NCBI GenBank assembly: GCA_012845835.1
Contig: JABAKD010000030.1
Location: 12,193,580-12,257,579, forward strand
Source: Undaria pinnatifida
Lineage: Eukaryota; Sar; Phaeophyceae; Laminariales; Alariaceae
Length of the DNA: 64,000 nt
Direction: 5' to 3'
The translations under genes were made by a program, and so were the position numbers. The notes under the pieces are model-generated. The model was not told the origin of the DNA and made no database searches. It worked only from the letters and a program-made list of their open reading frames with translations. Numbering within the stretch: the first letter of the stretch is position 1; each line of letters begins with the position of its first letter. This document shows, in pieces, positions 46,466 through 58,369 of this stretch.

Positions 46466-47534
46466 CGGGAAAACCTCTAATGCGACCCTTTTTACGCCCC
46501 GCCCACCCGCCCCACACCTTCTGCATCGGCTTATGTTGGCCTCCGGCAGGCGTGGGTGCTGTTTGCGCTGCAGCTGTTCTCCACATACTGGTGCTGCAGA
46601 TCTCGAGACGTGCTGCTCGAGGTGTCCTGGGTGGCCGACCACGACTACACACAACGTGAGACCGTGCGGCCTCATCCCTATCTATCGATACCGCTATAAG
46701 CATAAGTATACGCTAGTACTCGTTATACTTTTGCGGGGGACCACAAGAGGGATCATAACCCACGACAAACACAAAAGCCTGTAATGACTCCCCCTCCGAA
46801 GATACCTTTTTTTTTATGTTTGCTTGGATGGGTTAGGGTTAGCGTTTTTGTCAGTGTTGTCCAGGGGGTCGGGCTTGAACCGATGTCGGCTGCGATCCCG
46901 CCTGGAATTCACCCCCCCCGCGGCATGGCTGCTGCCGGGAGCCCCCTGGCACCGTTCTTGGCGTATGTTTGTGTTTGCGCTGTATGTGGTTTGTGCAACT
47001 TTCATTCCAGGCTACCCCGCCAGCCCTCCATGACACTTGACACCTCGTCGCTGGTCGCCCGCCCGTTTTTTCCTCCTGACGAGCAGTGCCTACCCGATCA
47101 GGTCTTCACGGGAACGGAAACAAGTTTTCTTCTTATCAGGTCAGGCGTTTCTCGACACACCTAATGGCACAACGCTTGTGCTGTCGATTTTCGAGCCTTG
47201 AATTATTAATGGCAGGTTTCGATACGGCCTATGCCAATGATAGTTACTCGTGTGTATCTATGATGTGTAGCGGAGTCTTACTACTCTTGTAGCACGAGTT
47301 GCCACCAACCACGGTATGGTATTGTGTATTGTGTATCGTGTATCGTGTATCGTGCTCATGTGGTTAGTTGTCAATTGTGTTGGTTCGTTTTCTTACCAAT
47401 GACTACGTTGTGCTGTCTCGGGTGTTCTCTTCTCGGCCTTGTCCCTTGTCGTTTCGCAGCAAGCGATGGATGATGAAGACCTCGAGGCGGCTGCAAACGG
47501 AGACCCAGGAGCATCCTTGGCACACTACTTGTGA
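44005..47534 (+). CDS. Multi-exon gene, unrecognised product
   Basis: Consistent exons: 44005-44070 ([20 protein letters not shown], donor TGG|GTGAGG), 45246-45341 ([20 protein letters not shown].., donor CTG|GTGAGT), 46550-46621 ([16 protein letters not shown].., donor GAG|GTGTCC, or C|GTGAGA at 46655), 46865-46962 ([14 protein letters not shown]..), 47011-47101 ([16 protein letters not shown]..) and 47460-47534 ([20 protein letters not shown].., TGA). With the shorter third exon all phases agree. The third exon could be a membrane helix, and the C-terminus is acidic. An extra exon at about 45010-45055 ([14 protein letters not shown]) fits poorly. 44005 might instead be a last exon, since its frame reaches TAG at 44100. 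No family is recognised. Confidence 0.5.
44474..44600 (+). repeat. 42-bp minisatellite, three units
   Basis: The unit runs TTCCAAAGCACAATAGTAGG through GTGTGGGCTGTACTCACTTAAG. 42 is a multiple of three, so it encodes a 14-residue repeat (..[14 protein letters not shown]), but it lies in a presumed intron. Confidence 0.9.
45345..45655 (+). repeat. Degenerate AGAGCCTTGCCTGTTTTA repeat
   Basis: About twelve units spaced 20-35 bases fill the intron after the exon at 45246-45341. Confidence 0.8.
46349..46464. repeat. (TTG)n microsatellite
   Basis: About 38 TTG units with one TTA, inside a presumed intron. Leu, Cys and Asn homopolymer frames are artefacts. Confidence 0.95.
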
Positions 47535-47539
47535 CAAGC

Positions 47540-48100
47540 CACGCTATGACACTACTGTCTGTTTTCTTTTCGTGAATCACACGATGTTTGTTTTGGGCAA
47601 GGGCGGGCACGGTTTGGGCAAGGGCGGCCACGGCCGGTTTATCATCGTCCAGCGGTAGAAGCGGTCAATCTATGACGCCACCGTACAGCGTAGCTTTAGA
47701 ATGCCGGGGGAAACGAAGCGGTACGCTAGTTTTTGTGCGCTCCAGGAGATGCCGTCCGTTCCTGGGAGGTTAGAACTTTCCCCCATGCAGTGCCTGCTGT
47801 GACTCGGTGTGCGACTTCCACGCCTCAGTAGCTACGTTGCAGCTGCTACATTACGGTGGCCACGTTTTAGTAGCGTGGGAGGGGTACGACAAGCGGCGAT
47901 AAAGTAGCATCAATGTTCCTGACCGCTCCGTATCGTGCGGCCCGTTTCGTTCCGTCCGTCCCATGGATTCCTTGCTTTTGGTACGCGCCGCGCTACGTTA
48001 AGTTGTAGAATTATCCACGCCGCCGCTGCAGCCGCAGCTGCAGGCCGCTGCCGGCACCGATAGAGCTTCACGGGGCCGCGACAACGGCATGCTGTCAGCT
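47540..48100. other. Intergenic, no gene seen
   Basis: Spacer between the two plus-strand genes. It has short direct repeats (GGGCAAGGGCGG, 47596-47629) and GC-rich patches, but no bounded frame. Confidence 0.4.
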
Positions 48101-48103
48101 TCA

Positions 48104-48205
48104 GGACAGGCGTACGAGTAGAGTGACTGACCGCATGATTTTCAGTTTCAGCAACGCCGTAAGAGTGACTGATCGCATAGTTTCAGTTTCAGCAACGCCG
48201 TACTG
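48104..48205. repeat. 47-bp tandem pair
   Basis: GAGTGACTGACCGCATGATT..TTCAGTTTCAGCAACGCCGTA is repeated with small changes. An open minus-strand frame passes through it. Confidence 0.8.
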
Positions 48206-48361
48206 TAGAGACTGCTGTGTTGCAGCAGACTTGACCCTCTCCCGCTTTTTGCGTTCTTGGAAGGAAACATCCTTCATGTAGGTAGAATGTTTGTATTTTG
48301 TTTCCGTTGATTCGACCTTTTTTTGAGCTTCTCGCGTTGCTCCTTGCTTTGCTCTCCGTCG

Positions 48362-49248
48362 ATGGCTCGCTCCGGCACGCATGCCGGTGCAAGACTTGAT
48401 GAGTGTGCCGGTGGGAAGCCGGTTTCTGACAGCAGTCAAATCCGCGGGCCGGTGTTGTGGTTTTGGATCGATCGCGTGTGAGTACTTGAAAAGGCAACAC
48501 CCAGCAGTGTTGACACTGCCTGTTGTATTTTCGCTGTGGATTTTGTGCACGCGAACAAGATAGTGAGTTGGGCTCGAAGACGCCCAGCCGATGTACCAAC
48601 AGTTCACCTAAAACGTAGCTACCAGAGACAGGAAAAACGGGATTTAGTGGAAAACGTTTCCGATTGGTTCATTTTTTATTTTTTTATTTCATTTGCACCA
48701 ATCGGAGTACCCCTTTAAAAATGTTGACCAATCAGAAACCGCAATCGCGAAATCCCTCCCTGTCTGGAGGATGATAGGTGCCATAGTGTTTCTCCCCCCT
48801 CTCCCCCCGATTTTTCTCCACGCCTGCCCTTGAGCCTTTTTGCGCCGCCTTTGTTGGTTTTTTCGGTGTCCAGCGGCGACCGGCTTGTGCGTTCTGTCCC
48901 TCCTCCCGCTGATTTTGTTGCCGTTGATGGTCGAGGTTGAAGTGTTGATTGACTACGGTGTGCCTTGGGTATAATACAGTACAGTAGTTATTTTTGTTGT
49001 TGTGCAGTGAGGATTTTCTGGTGGTCGTGGTGGTCGAGATGCGCACCAGCAGCAGGCAGGTGTCGCAGGTGTCGCGACGGAGCCAGGAGATGGTTTTGCG
49101 TGCAGCGCTTTCCGACACGATCGCTATATGCACGAACAGAAGCCGATACGCTCGCTGTGTGCACGAACATAAGCTGATATTTTTGGCTTTCATCGCGGTA
49201 TCTGTGCTGTGTTGGTCCACGGTGACACCCCTCCGAAGCCAGGATTAG
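48362..49248 (+). CDS. Two-exon gene, small membrane-anchored protein
   Basis: Exon 1 (48362-48477) starts ATGGCTCGCTCC and reads MARSGTHAGARLDECAGGKP..GPVLWFWIDR, ending GT|GTGAGTAC in phase 2. Exon 2 (49008-49248) follows acceptor TTGTTGTGCAG and supplies the one missing base. It reads EDFLVVVVVEMRTSSRQVSQ..ALSDTIAICTNRS.., with a hydrophobic segment near the end (LIFLAFIAVSVLCW) and a TAG. The product would be 118 aa with a C-terminal membrane anchor and a hydrophobic patch at the join. The phase match is a strong point. An overlapping minus-strand frame (48607-48101) is open but lacks a start and splice sites. Confidence 0.55.
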
Positions 49249-49254
49249 TGATGG

Positions 49255-51330
49255 TAGCGTTGGAATCACTTCACGTAGAAAAGAGTCCGTAAAGTTTGGT
49301 GTGTACGAGGTAGTGTTTTGTTTCCCCTCCTCTTCGGAGAGAACTGGGTCTAGGTTGCCATGTCTTGACGATGCGTAGCTTTCTTTTGATGGGTGGTGAG
49401 TGCGGACGGCTGGGTGCCGCGATTGCTGTGGATAATAACGAAAAGGAAAGGTGGGAGAAGGTGTTTCCATCTGAGCACATATCATAGTTTATAAAATTAT
49501 GATTATTCTAAATGCGCCAGCTAGCTGTGAGTTCAATAGCTTTAGGGTCGATCGTTCTCATCATCTTTGTAATTTGCGTGATACACCGGCGGCTCGGTTT
49601 TACTGATGATGTGTTATTATATGTACGACTCCTCTGGATGTTTGTGAACTAAAGGCGAACATAAACAACAAAATATCAAATAATAATTTGGTACGAAGCT
49701 TGTACGAAGCTACCATATTTTAAAAAATCCCATAAAACTATACATATGATACATACCTATGTCTGGATGGAGCCTGACCCGTCGTCCGATATACCTTGGA
49801 GAGTGGCACCTGGTGGTGTTGTTTTCGCGTTGTGAATGGAGACTACTGCTGTGGAGATCACTTTTATAGGACCATATTTCAATCCCGCAAAAATATTGGA
49901 AGGGAGTAAACTACGAAACCATATGTGTGTACCAAATACCTTTTGGGGGAGGACGTGCGTGCTCCCTTTAAGCAGGCATGGCGCGTACTGTTGGGCATCA
50001 CTTTAAAATATTTTTCCTGGTAACAGTGAAGCAGCGGTTGCCCTCGCAGCTGTCTCACTTTTTAGAACACGGGTGAAAGTATTTCGGGAAGTCACGGACG
50101 GACTAAGGGTTGAATTCCCATCACTCACCTTCGATCCAATTCGTTGTAATAGTGTTATGTATTGTATGCTGTACTCGATTATCGGGAGGGTAGAACGTTG
50201 TTTTTTTCGTGATGTGTCGAAAAGATTCATTCAAGCGCAAAGCGAGTGTTCAAGTCGTACGATCCGACGGGATGCAAGTTGCGTGTGATACACAAGCACA
50301 ACGACGGTGATATACGTTGGTTATCTTTCGGTCATTGACCATGTTCATGGACCCGTCCTAGCTCGACGCCAGGCTTGAAAATAATATTAACCCGCTTTTA
50401 AGCGGCTTCAGAATCTTGGAAACACCATGGTCCAGAGGGTAACGACGGATGATTGCCGTTCCTTTCCTACGGATGGGTGTGTAGCAGCGAGCTTCCGACA
50501 GCTTGCCCCCACCCGTATGCTCCACTCGTAGGCCCTCGCTGCGCATAGCTAGTACGGGTAGCCACGGCGCCGTAGCACTCGTACGACGTCTATCGTTTTG
50601 TTTCGAGCTACAGTTAGTAGCTGCTGCTGAGAGTATGCGATTACGACTGTTCGTCCAACCAAAAAACAAAGTGCACAGAGGAACAGCATGCCATTGCCTT
50701 TCGTTGGCGCTGCATTTCAGTCAAATGCTTGTGGGCGCTGTTTGTTCGGGCGCAAGCGAGGAATAAATATAACTGTGTGCGACAACATGAATCAAGCCTG
50801 CAGAGTGACACGATTGACTAAACGCAACTAATAACGTAGTCTAGACTAGAGACTTATGCTTTGAACATTAAATATTTGGACCACATACCATCGAAGAGCT
50901 TGCAGCTGACGAGCTGCACAGGTGAACGAAGACACGTTGGACTGGCATATCACTATTGACACAAACTGTTTGGTTTTCGCATGGAGGAGGATGCATCTTA
51001 AAATGACATTCGCATAGAAGTGGAAGTAGCGCCGTCAGCGCAGTGACTGTTTCACCCATCGTGGGGTCGTGTTCAAGGAAGACATCTTCTTGTTATGTAG
51101 AAGCCTATTAAATTATTGTGTTGCATCGATGTTCTGTTGCATGCAGTATCATTCACAGGTTGCATCGCGCACGTCGTAAACATGGTGTATCTTGCGTGTC
51201 TTCTATCTTCTTACTCAAGTTGCAAGATCCAGCTCGCGGTAGAGTTGCAGTTGTGGGCGAACCAATTTGATGACGAAGTTCGGGTTTTTTGTACTAATAG
51301 AGAGTCACTGGTGCGAGGTTGACGGTATGA
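49255..51330. other. No gene firmly supported
   Basis: The minus frame at 50669-50358 (..LSEARCYTPIRRKGTAIIRR..) has weak coding character but starts without ATG and is opposed by a plus frame. Nothing else is bounded. Confidence 0.3.
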
Positions 51331-51334
51331 TAGA

Positions 51335-51493
51335 TATTATCTATGGTATGACATGATATATTATGGTATGATATGATATATAAATATCATATCATGTACA
51401 TATATTATGATTTTTTTATATATGATATGATATGATGTGATATGATATAATATATGATATGATGTGATATGATATTATGATATGATATAATAT
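51335..51493. repeat. ATATG pentanucleotide array, left half
   Basis: ATGAT/ATATG units. It continues on the far side of poly-C copy I (52855-52885), so the array was split by that insertion. Confidence 0.85.
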
Positions 51494-52847
51494 GTAGCCT
51501 CCCCCCCCCCGTCCCCCGATGCCCCCCCCCCCCCTTCCGCCTAGTTTGTCCAAACGCCCCACTCACAATCGAAATCGGCCAGAGTAATAAACACCTATAC
51601 GCAATTGATATCACGTCATTATCTTTCTGACCAACCATAACGCAGTTTTCATTCTTTGCCCCCACCCCCCCCCACAAAAAAATAAAATAAAATAAAATAA
51701 AGTAAAACTCCCACGCCCCCTCTTTTCCAACCACCCGCACGATCGCCTAGACCTAGCACCACGCGTATAACAAGCCCCTACATGTCTTCGATCTCACAGC
51801 CGAAGTGTATTTGAATATTATTTGTGACCTAAACCTCCTGAAAAATCTCCCCCGCCCCCCCTTCTCGCTCTTCCTTGCTCAAACGCCCCACCTAATATCG
51901 AAATCCGCCAGATTAATGAACACTTCACGCACAGGATATCACCTCATTATCTTTCGAGAGCCATCCGTGCCGCTACTTCCCCCCCCCCCCCGCCCCGAAC
52001 ACCCCCTTCTTCCCCACCACCCGCACCATCGCCTAGACCTAGCACCACACGTATAACAAACCCCTCACCTAAAACCCTTCCTTCCCCCCCCCCCCCCCCC
52101 CGCCCCCTCCCCCCCCCCCCCCCCCCCTCGCCCCCCCGCCCCCACCCCCCACCTCCCCAAACCCCCCCAACCCATCCCAACCCCACCCCCTCGAACACTC
52201 CGCCCTTTCTCTACTCACTGATTGTACGACTTACCCCAGGATATTCATGATAAACTGATGCATTCTTTCCAAAACCGTCACATTTATCCCCTCAAAATAA
52301 TGTATAGTTTCCACGCACAGATTGAGCTGCCCCACACGCCCCCCCCCCGCCCCAACCCCCCCCCCCCATGATAAAACTGGTGCTTTTTTTTTTTTTTTCC
52401 CGAAACTGTCAGATTTATTCCCCTTAAAAGGATTTATAGCTTACACGCACAAATTGCCCGCCCGTCCGCCCCCCCCCCCCTCCAAACCCGCTCGCTTTTG
52501 ATCAAAACTAGGCCCCCATGTCCTTCAAAACTCCGCCCCCCCCCCCCTCACCGGTTATACGACTTACAGGATTCACTTGATAAAAGGATACATTGCCCTC
52601 CACAGCTGTTAGATGTTGTCCCCCTCAGAAACGGGTTTTATAGTTTCCGCGCACAGACTGCCTTACATCACCCTGTTGACCCTGATAGCTACACTGTAGT
52701 TGTAAGGGGAGTCGCCGACCTATATCCTTAATGATGACACACAACTCGTAATACGCGCGATCGGAGTATCACACACAGCTTGCAAAGATGAGTTTCGACG
52801 AAATCTTCGATCTCACAGCTGGAGTGTATTTTCATTTTTTATAATAT
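51494..52847 (+). mobile_element. Poly-C modular element, copy I (longest)
   Basis: About 1.35 kb. Several C-rich sub-blocks share AACGCCCC..ATCG.AATC.GCCAGA and CACCACCCGCACCATCGCCT. Modules at about 52255, 52385 and 52585 and the full conserved 3' end follow. The element sits inside an ATATG microsatellite present on both flanks. TATAATAT at each junction may be the target duplication. Confidence 0.75.
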
Positions 52848-52854
52848 AGTCTAA

Positions 52855-52885
52855 TATCATATGATATGATATGATATGATACCTC
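52855..52885. repeat. ATATG array, right half
   Basis: ATATCATATGATATGATATG units continue the microsatellite interrupted by copy I. Confidence 0.85.
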
Positions 52886-53550
52886 AGACTGTTAAGTTAT
52901 GGGTGGGGACACAGAGTGCCCCCTGCAGGCCTGCCAATTGAGCAGGTCCTCGGAGAGTAGACTACTCACTTTCGTTTCCTTCGTAGAGACGTAGCTTTAT
53001 TCGTTTCCATCAGAGCCCCGGATAGCTTCTGAGATCGGAGGCACGTGCCTCCGATCTATTTCTTAACTTTCGATATTTCCTAGCTTTCCCGAATATAAAA
53101 CGCCAACCTTATCATACGAAACGCACCCAAATTATCTTAAACTCGGATATTTACAGGCCTTTCGTGGCCGTATCTTAACACTAGTCCGCCCTTTATGAGT
53201 CGCATATGATATGCGGAAACATGAGAGATACGGGGAAACTCCGGTTCTACAAACTAGAACAACATGAGTCGAAGATGCGGCTCCTCAAAACCCACTCCCA
53301 CACCTCTAACCGTCTGGCTATGGAGCCAGGAACACGCGAAGAAAAGCAGTTGAAATAAACACAGACCCTACAGCAAGGCGAAAGTCACTCATCAAAACCT
53401 TGCCGCGTGCCGCCGGTGTGGCGGGGGCGGGGCAGAAAAGGTTATAGAACCTGCCGCATGTCGCCGGTGTGTCAGGGGGGGCAGGAAAGGCTCCATCTAC
53501 GGCGAACCAACCACAGATAAGGTACTACGGCGAGTAGTGAAAAAGGAGGT
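52886..53550. other. No gene seen
   Basis: Includes a GATCGGAGGCACGTGCCTCCGATC perfect palindrome (53033-53056) and a CCGCGTGCCGCCGGTGTG/CCGCATGTCGCCGGTGTG direct repeat (about 53400-53470). Confidence 0.4.
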
Positions 53551-53718
53551 ACATCATAACATCATAACAACACCGTAACATCATCATCATAACATCATCA
53601 TAACATCATCATAAACATGATAGTAACATAATGATAACACCACCATCATGATAACATCATGATAACATCATGATAACATCATGATAACATCATGGTAACA
53701 TCATGGTAACATCACAGC
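53551..53718. repeat. ATCATGATAAC minisatellite
   Basis: 11-bp units (ATCATGATAAC, ATCATGGTAAC) after a looser AACATCATC stretch. Confidence 0.9.
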
Positions 53719-53871
53719 GTCCCCCCTGCCCTACCGTACCCTTGCAATTTCCGTACAGTACTGCTGTACTAGGGATATGGATAGACTAAAATGCGCAGGG
53801 TGGTGGTTGGGGGGGTGGCAACGCTACTCGTAACCCCGCGCAGAACCCCAGCCCTATCCCTAATTATGAAG

Positions 53872-54297
53872 TGTTAAAAGGCTTACTTCGAAGTATAATA
53901 AATACTTTGGGTAAGCTATGGGTTAACCTTTTGCAAGTAGTCAAAACGGACTAATACCCCCCACTAATACCTTAACAAATGGCGTCGTCGGCAGGACCAT
54001 GTTTTTTCTGGGTCTCGTGGGTTCAAATCCCACCATCCACAACAACAATGAGTGAACTTTTTCAGACTTTTCCCCATGTCGAACTTGAAATACACTCTCC
54101 CCGGTATCGCCAGGAAATGAAACCGCTGGGATATGGACAGTTCCGCCCGTATATCCGGCCGACCTGCTATCCCGCCGTTTCAGGGGGGGTGGGAGTATTA
54201 TAAGGATTAGTTTGGGTAGTAGTAAGCTATTGGTTGACCTTTTGCAAGTGGTCAAGTGGTCAAACGGACTAGACTAATACCCCACTAGTCTAACCCA
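53872..54297 (+). mobile_element. TRIM copy 1 (older)
   Basis: The left LTR (53872-53977) begins TGTTA, ends TAACA and carries a ~20-bp insertion. The primer site TGGCGTCGTCGGCAGGA (53980-53996) follows. The internal region matches TRIM 2, a G-rich polypurine tract precedes 54196, and the right LTR (54196 to about 54297) has a decayed start (TATTA) and end. No intact TSD is visible. No protein is encoded. Confidence 0.7.
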
Positions 54298-54771
54298 ACC
54301 CTATAACCCTACCTAGCGTTATGGGATGGCCCGTGGGTGGATGCTGTGGCTTGTGCAGTAAGTGCGGCCGTCGTGAACGCTATGTTTTGGTCGTCGAGGA
54401 TACCCTGCTTTGTTTGGAAACACGCACTACTATCACCCTTACATAGAAAGTTATCGTCTAAAAACCATTAATAATTATAATATGTACTGAAGCAGAGACT
54501 CCTCCCTGTTCGTTATTGGCATTGCCGCCAGTTCGCGACTCCTCCCTGTTCGTGATGATGAAAACAATCCCACAACACTATTAATACTACTCGCAAGGGT
54601 TAGTTGGCTGGAAATGTTCTAATATTTTGGTTCAAAATGCGCTCACTGCAGCGGGATGGGGTTCCGGGGGGTCGCGCGCACGAAACAATTAAAGCTAAAA
54701 TCAATCTCGCCACTCACTTTGCGCGAACAACATAATCGCCTACTGGTATCACCCAAAAACTATATATATAT

Positions 54772-55384
54772 TATAAAAATTAAAATACACTCCAGCTGTG
54801 AGATCGAAGATTTCGTCGAAACTCATCTTTGCAAGCTGTGTGTGATACTCCGATCGCGCGCATTACGAGTTGTGTGTCCTCATTAAGGATATAGGTCGGC
54901 GACTCCCCTTACAGCTACAGTGTAGCTATCAGGGTCAACAGGATGATTTTAGTCAGTCTGTGCGCGGAAACTATAAAACCCGTTTCTGAGGGGGACAAAA
55001 TCTGACAGCTGTGGAAAAAAAAAAAAAAAAAAAAAAAAGAAAAAAAAAAGGGGGGGGGCCCGGTTTTGATCAAAAGCGAGCGGGTTTGGAGGGGGGCGGG
55101 AGGGGGGGGGGGGGGGGGGGGAAAGGGGCAATTTGTGCATGTAAGCTATAAATCCTTTCGAGGGGATAAATCTGACGGTTTTGGCACCAGTATATTATTG
55201 GGGGCGGGGGGGGGGGGGAGGGGGGTTGGGGCGGGGGGGGGGGGGGGGGGGGGGAGCTCGATATGTGTCTGGAAACTATACATTATTTTGAGGGGATAAA
55301 TGTGACATTTTCGGAAATAATACATCAGTTGATCATGTATATCCTGGGGTAAGTCGTACAATCAGTGAGTAAAGAGAGGGTGGA
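54772..55384 (-). mobile_element. Poly-C modular element, copy J
   Basis: Inverted copy with the conserved end block, poly-A/poly-G tracts (complement of poly-T/poly-C) and three modules, ending in the ATTGTACGACTTACC spacer. ATATATATA lies on both sides. Confidence 0.75.
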
Positions 55385-55649
55385 GTATATATATCAAATA
55401 ACGATAACTTACAACTTTCGGCTGCCTTGCATCCCTCCAAATAAATCAGCGAGCTTTTCCTCTCCGCTCCCGTTTGTTCCAACGTACCATGGCCAACGCC
55501 CATCATTCCTATGATGTACAAAAAAAACGATCACCATGTGATACGTACGTACGTACGTACGTGCCTGGTGCAGGATCGCAAGGTTATGTTCTGCAGGGTA
55601 CGCACAAACCATAGTCTGTACCCGGGTATGTATTTACCCCGGGTATTAC

Positions 55650-55975
55650 CCTACAAAGAACTTCTGTAAGTTCTGTAGGACATTCATACCCGTACCCGGA
55701 ACTTCTGGAAGTTCTGTACGACATTCATACCCGTACCAGGAACATCGGGAAGTTCTGTACGCCAGTGCCACAAATACCCGGGGGTACCGTGGTATATCAT
55801 TCTTATAACTTATTATGTGACTTCTGTACGCCCGCGTCACAATACCCGGAACTTCTGCGAGTTCTGTAACACTTCCGTACCGTACCCGGAATTTCTGCAA
55901 ATTCTGTAAGATCCCCATGCCCGCACTTACTTGGACTTTCTGTGACTTCTGCAAGACTTGTGGCACAATACCCGG
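55650..55975. repeat. 41-bp hairpin satellite, cluster 1
   Basis: About seven units of the type GGAACTTCTGGAAGTTCTGTA followed by either CGACATTCATACCCGTACCC or CGCCAGTGCCACAATACCC. GAACTT and AAGTTC form a short stem in each unit. One unit carries an insertion. The minus-strand frame stays open across it. Confidence 0.85.
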
Positions 55976-56159
55976 GGTATGGGTATACCTTTGTTGCAAT
56001 ACCCCGAAAGCCCACATGAATTCAGGTGCAAACCCAAAGAAAGAGTGTATATTATTATGCACTTAATTGTGATGTCATATCTTGTAAGTGAGACAAACCG
56101 AACACCGAACATCAGCAGTAGGTATCATGTATATTTTGAAAATAAAGTATACATTCATG

Positions 56160-57268
56160 CGACCTAGAGGGGTTTGTTTCCCCCCCACCCCCCTCGTTTG
56201 TTCCCTCCCGCCGCCCCACCTAAAATCGAAATCTGCCAGAGTAAACACTACTGGTCCAAGCAGTTGATATCTCATCACTACCTTTTTCAGCCATCCATGC
56301 CGTAGCTCAAATTTATATCCCCTCCCCCCTTCCCCCCCCCCCCCCTAACGCCCCCTCCTTCCCCACCACCCGCACCATCGCCTAGACTTAGCACCACGCG
56401 TATGGTAAGCTCCTCACTAATATACATCTATGCGACCTAAAGCTGTTGGAAATTCCCCTTTCGAACACTCCGCCCTCTCCTCACTGGTTGTATGACTACA
56501 GGATATAAATGATAAACTGATGCATCCCTTCCACAACCGTCAGATTTGTTCCCTTAAAGGATTTATTTATAGTCTCTGCGCACAAATTGAGCCCCCCCCC
56601 CCCCCCCGTCCCCTCTTGTTCAAAGTCCCCACCTAAAATCAAAATCTGCCAGAGTAATAAACAATACCAGGCAGTTGATATCACCTCATTTTACCTTTCT
56701 AGCCATCCATGCCGTAGCTCCAATTCATAGATCCTAACTGATATACATCTATGCGACCTAAAGCTGTTGGAAATCCCCTTCCCCCCCCCCCTTCGGACAC
56801 TCCGCCCTCTCCTCACTAGTTGTACGACTGACAGGATATACATGACAAACTGGTGCATTCCTTCCACATCCGTCAGATTTGTCCCCTTGAAGGATTTATA
56901 GTTGCCGCGCACAGATTGAGTTGCCCCGCCTGTCCCCCCCCCCCCCCCCCCCCCTTCCCGCTCCCTCTTGTTCAAACCCAGGCCTCCACGCCCTCAACAA
57001 CTCCGCCCTCCCCTCACCGGTTATACGACTTACAGGATTCACATGATGAACTGATGCATTTCCTTCCACAGCTGTCAGATTTTGTCCCCCTCAGAAACGG
57101 GTTTCAGAGTTTCCGCGCACAGACTGACTAACATCACCCTGTTGACCCTGATAGCTACACTGCAGTTCCAAGGGGAGTCGCCGACCTATATCCTTTATGA
57201 GGACACACAACCCGTAATACGCGCGATCGGAGTATCACACACAGCTTGCAAAGACGAGTTTCGACAAA
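56160..57268 (+). mobile_element. Poly-C modular element, copy K
   Basis: C-rich blocks, modules at about 56515, 56847 and 57050, and the conserved 3' block up to GAGTTTCGACAAAACCG. There it breaks off and meets an inverted copy. Confidence 0.7.
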
Positions 57269-57274
57269 ACCGTA

Positions 57275-57510
57275 CAACTATAAAAAAACACTCCAGCTGT
57301 GAGATCGAATATTTTGTCGAGACTCATCTTCGCAAGCTCTGCTGTGTGTGATACTCCGATCGCGCGTTGTTGTTGTTGGTGGTGGTGGTGTTGTTGTTAG
57401 TGTACTCCGATCGCGCGTGTTATTACTGACTGTGTGTGTCCTTACTAATAAGGATACAGGTCGGCGACTCCCCTTAGAACAACGGTGAAGCTTGTACCAG
57501 GGTCGACAGG
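57275..57510 (-). mobile_element. Poly-C modular element, copy L1 (rearranged)
   Basis: It starts CTCCAGCTGTGAGATCGAAT, tail to tail with copy K. After CCGATCGCGCG it has a GTTGTTGGTGGTGG insertion, then repeats TACTCCGATCGCGCG and continues to GGTCGACAGGG. Confidence 0.6.
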
Positions 57511-57751
57511 GTAATATTATAAAAATTAAAATACACTCCAGCAGCTGCTAGCTGTGAGATCGAAGATTTCGTCGAAACTCATCTTTGCAAGCTGTGTGAT
57601 ACTCCGATCGCGCGCATTACGAGTTGTGTGTCCTCATTAAGGATATATATATAGGTCGGCGACTCCCCGTACAATTACATACAGTGTAGCTATCAGGGTC
57701 AACAGGATGATTTTAGTCAGTCTGTGCGCGGAAACTATAAAACCCGTTAGG
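57511..57751 (-). mobile_element. Poly-C modular element, copy L2
   Basis: A second inverted 3' end follows directly: TAATATTATAAAAATTAAAA, the end block, then GAAACTATAAAACCCGTTAG where it breaks off. It appears inserted in, or tandem with, L1. Confidence 0.65.
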
Positions 57752-57759
57752 GTAATATA

Positions 57760-58369
57760 TAGTAACACCTGTAGTATCACCTACTCTTGCTCTACTACTA
57801 CTACTACTGCTGTTTAGATAGCTATTAGGTCCTGCTCACGCTTCTTTGGTTTCTTATTGAAGGGCACTTCTTATTACCTGTTATTATATACTGGAGTAAT
57901 AACCAAGGACGCTTTTGTATCGCATTTTTTTTTTTTCTTCATTATTTTAGACTAATCGAATTGAATTCGATTCGATTTTATGGTGGAAACATACGGAATG
58001 GCTCCTACTATCCGGAAACCACGTATTGCGTATTGTCAATCTTTTTTTCCGATCGGAATAATACAGATGATACATGATACAGGCTGTGACGGCGATGCAG
58101 CTAATAGATACCATCATCGACGTCTTGAACTACTTCGTGTCCTCTTGCGTTTTCTCGGTAGCTTCGCTTCTTTGTTGTGGCACTTTTTTGTTTTGTCGAA
58201 CTGGTGGCCAAAATTGGGCTTGCGACCGCCATTATTTTTTTTGACGTACCTCAGTCGGGGAACGCTATGGCATGATCTGTTACAGAGCAGCAGCCGCAAG
58301 CGCGGCTGTTCGCTAATCATTAAGGTTCACGATTTATCGCCTCTCTCGGTGGTGGTTTTATCGATAATG
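57760..58369. other. No gene supported
   Basis: A plus frame at 57980-58384 runs into the TRIM LTR, has no splice context and is AT-rich. A CTACTACTACTACTGCTG run lies at about 57795. Confidence 0.3.

Noticed and set aside
48101..48607. 168-codon minus-strand ORF (Lys-rich)
   Set aside because: It begins without ATG, crosses a 47-bp tandem repeat and overlaps the better-supported plus-strand exon 1. It is not excluded, but it is weaker.
53975..54040. tRNA gene suggested by TGGCGTCGTCGG and GGTTCAAATCC
   Set aside because: The first motif is the TRIM primer binding site and no acceptor stem pairs with the 3' side. The same arrangement is repeated in the second TRIM.
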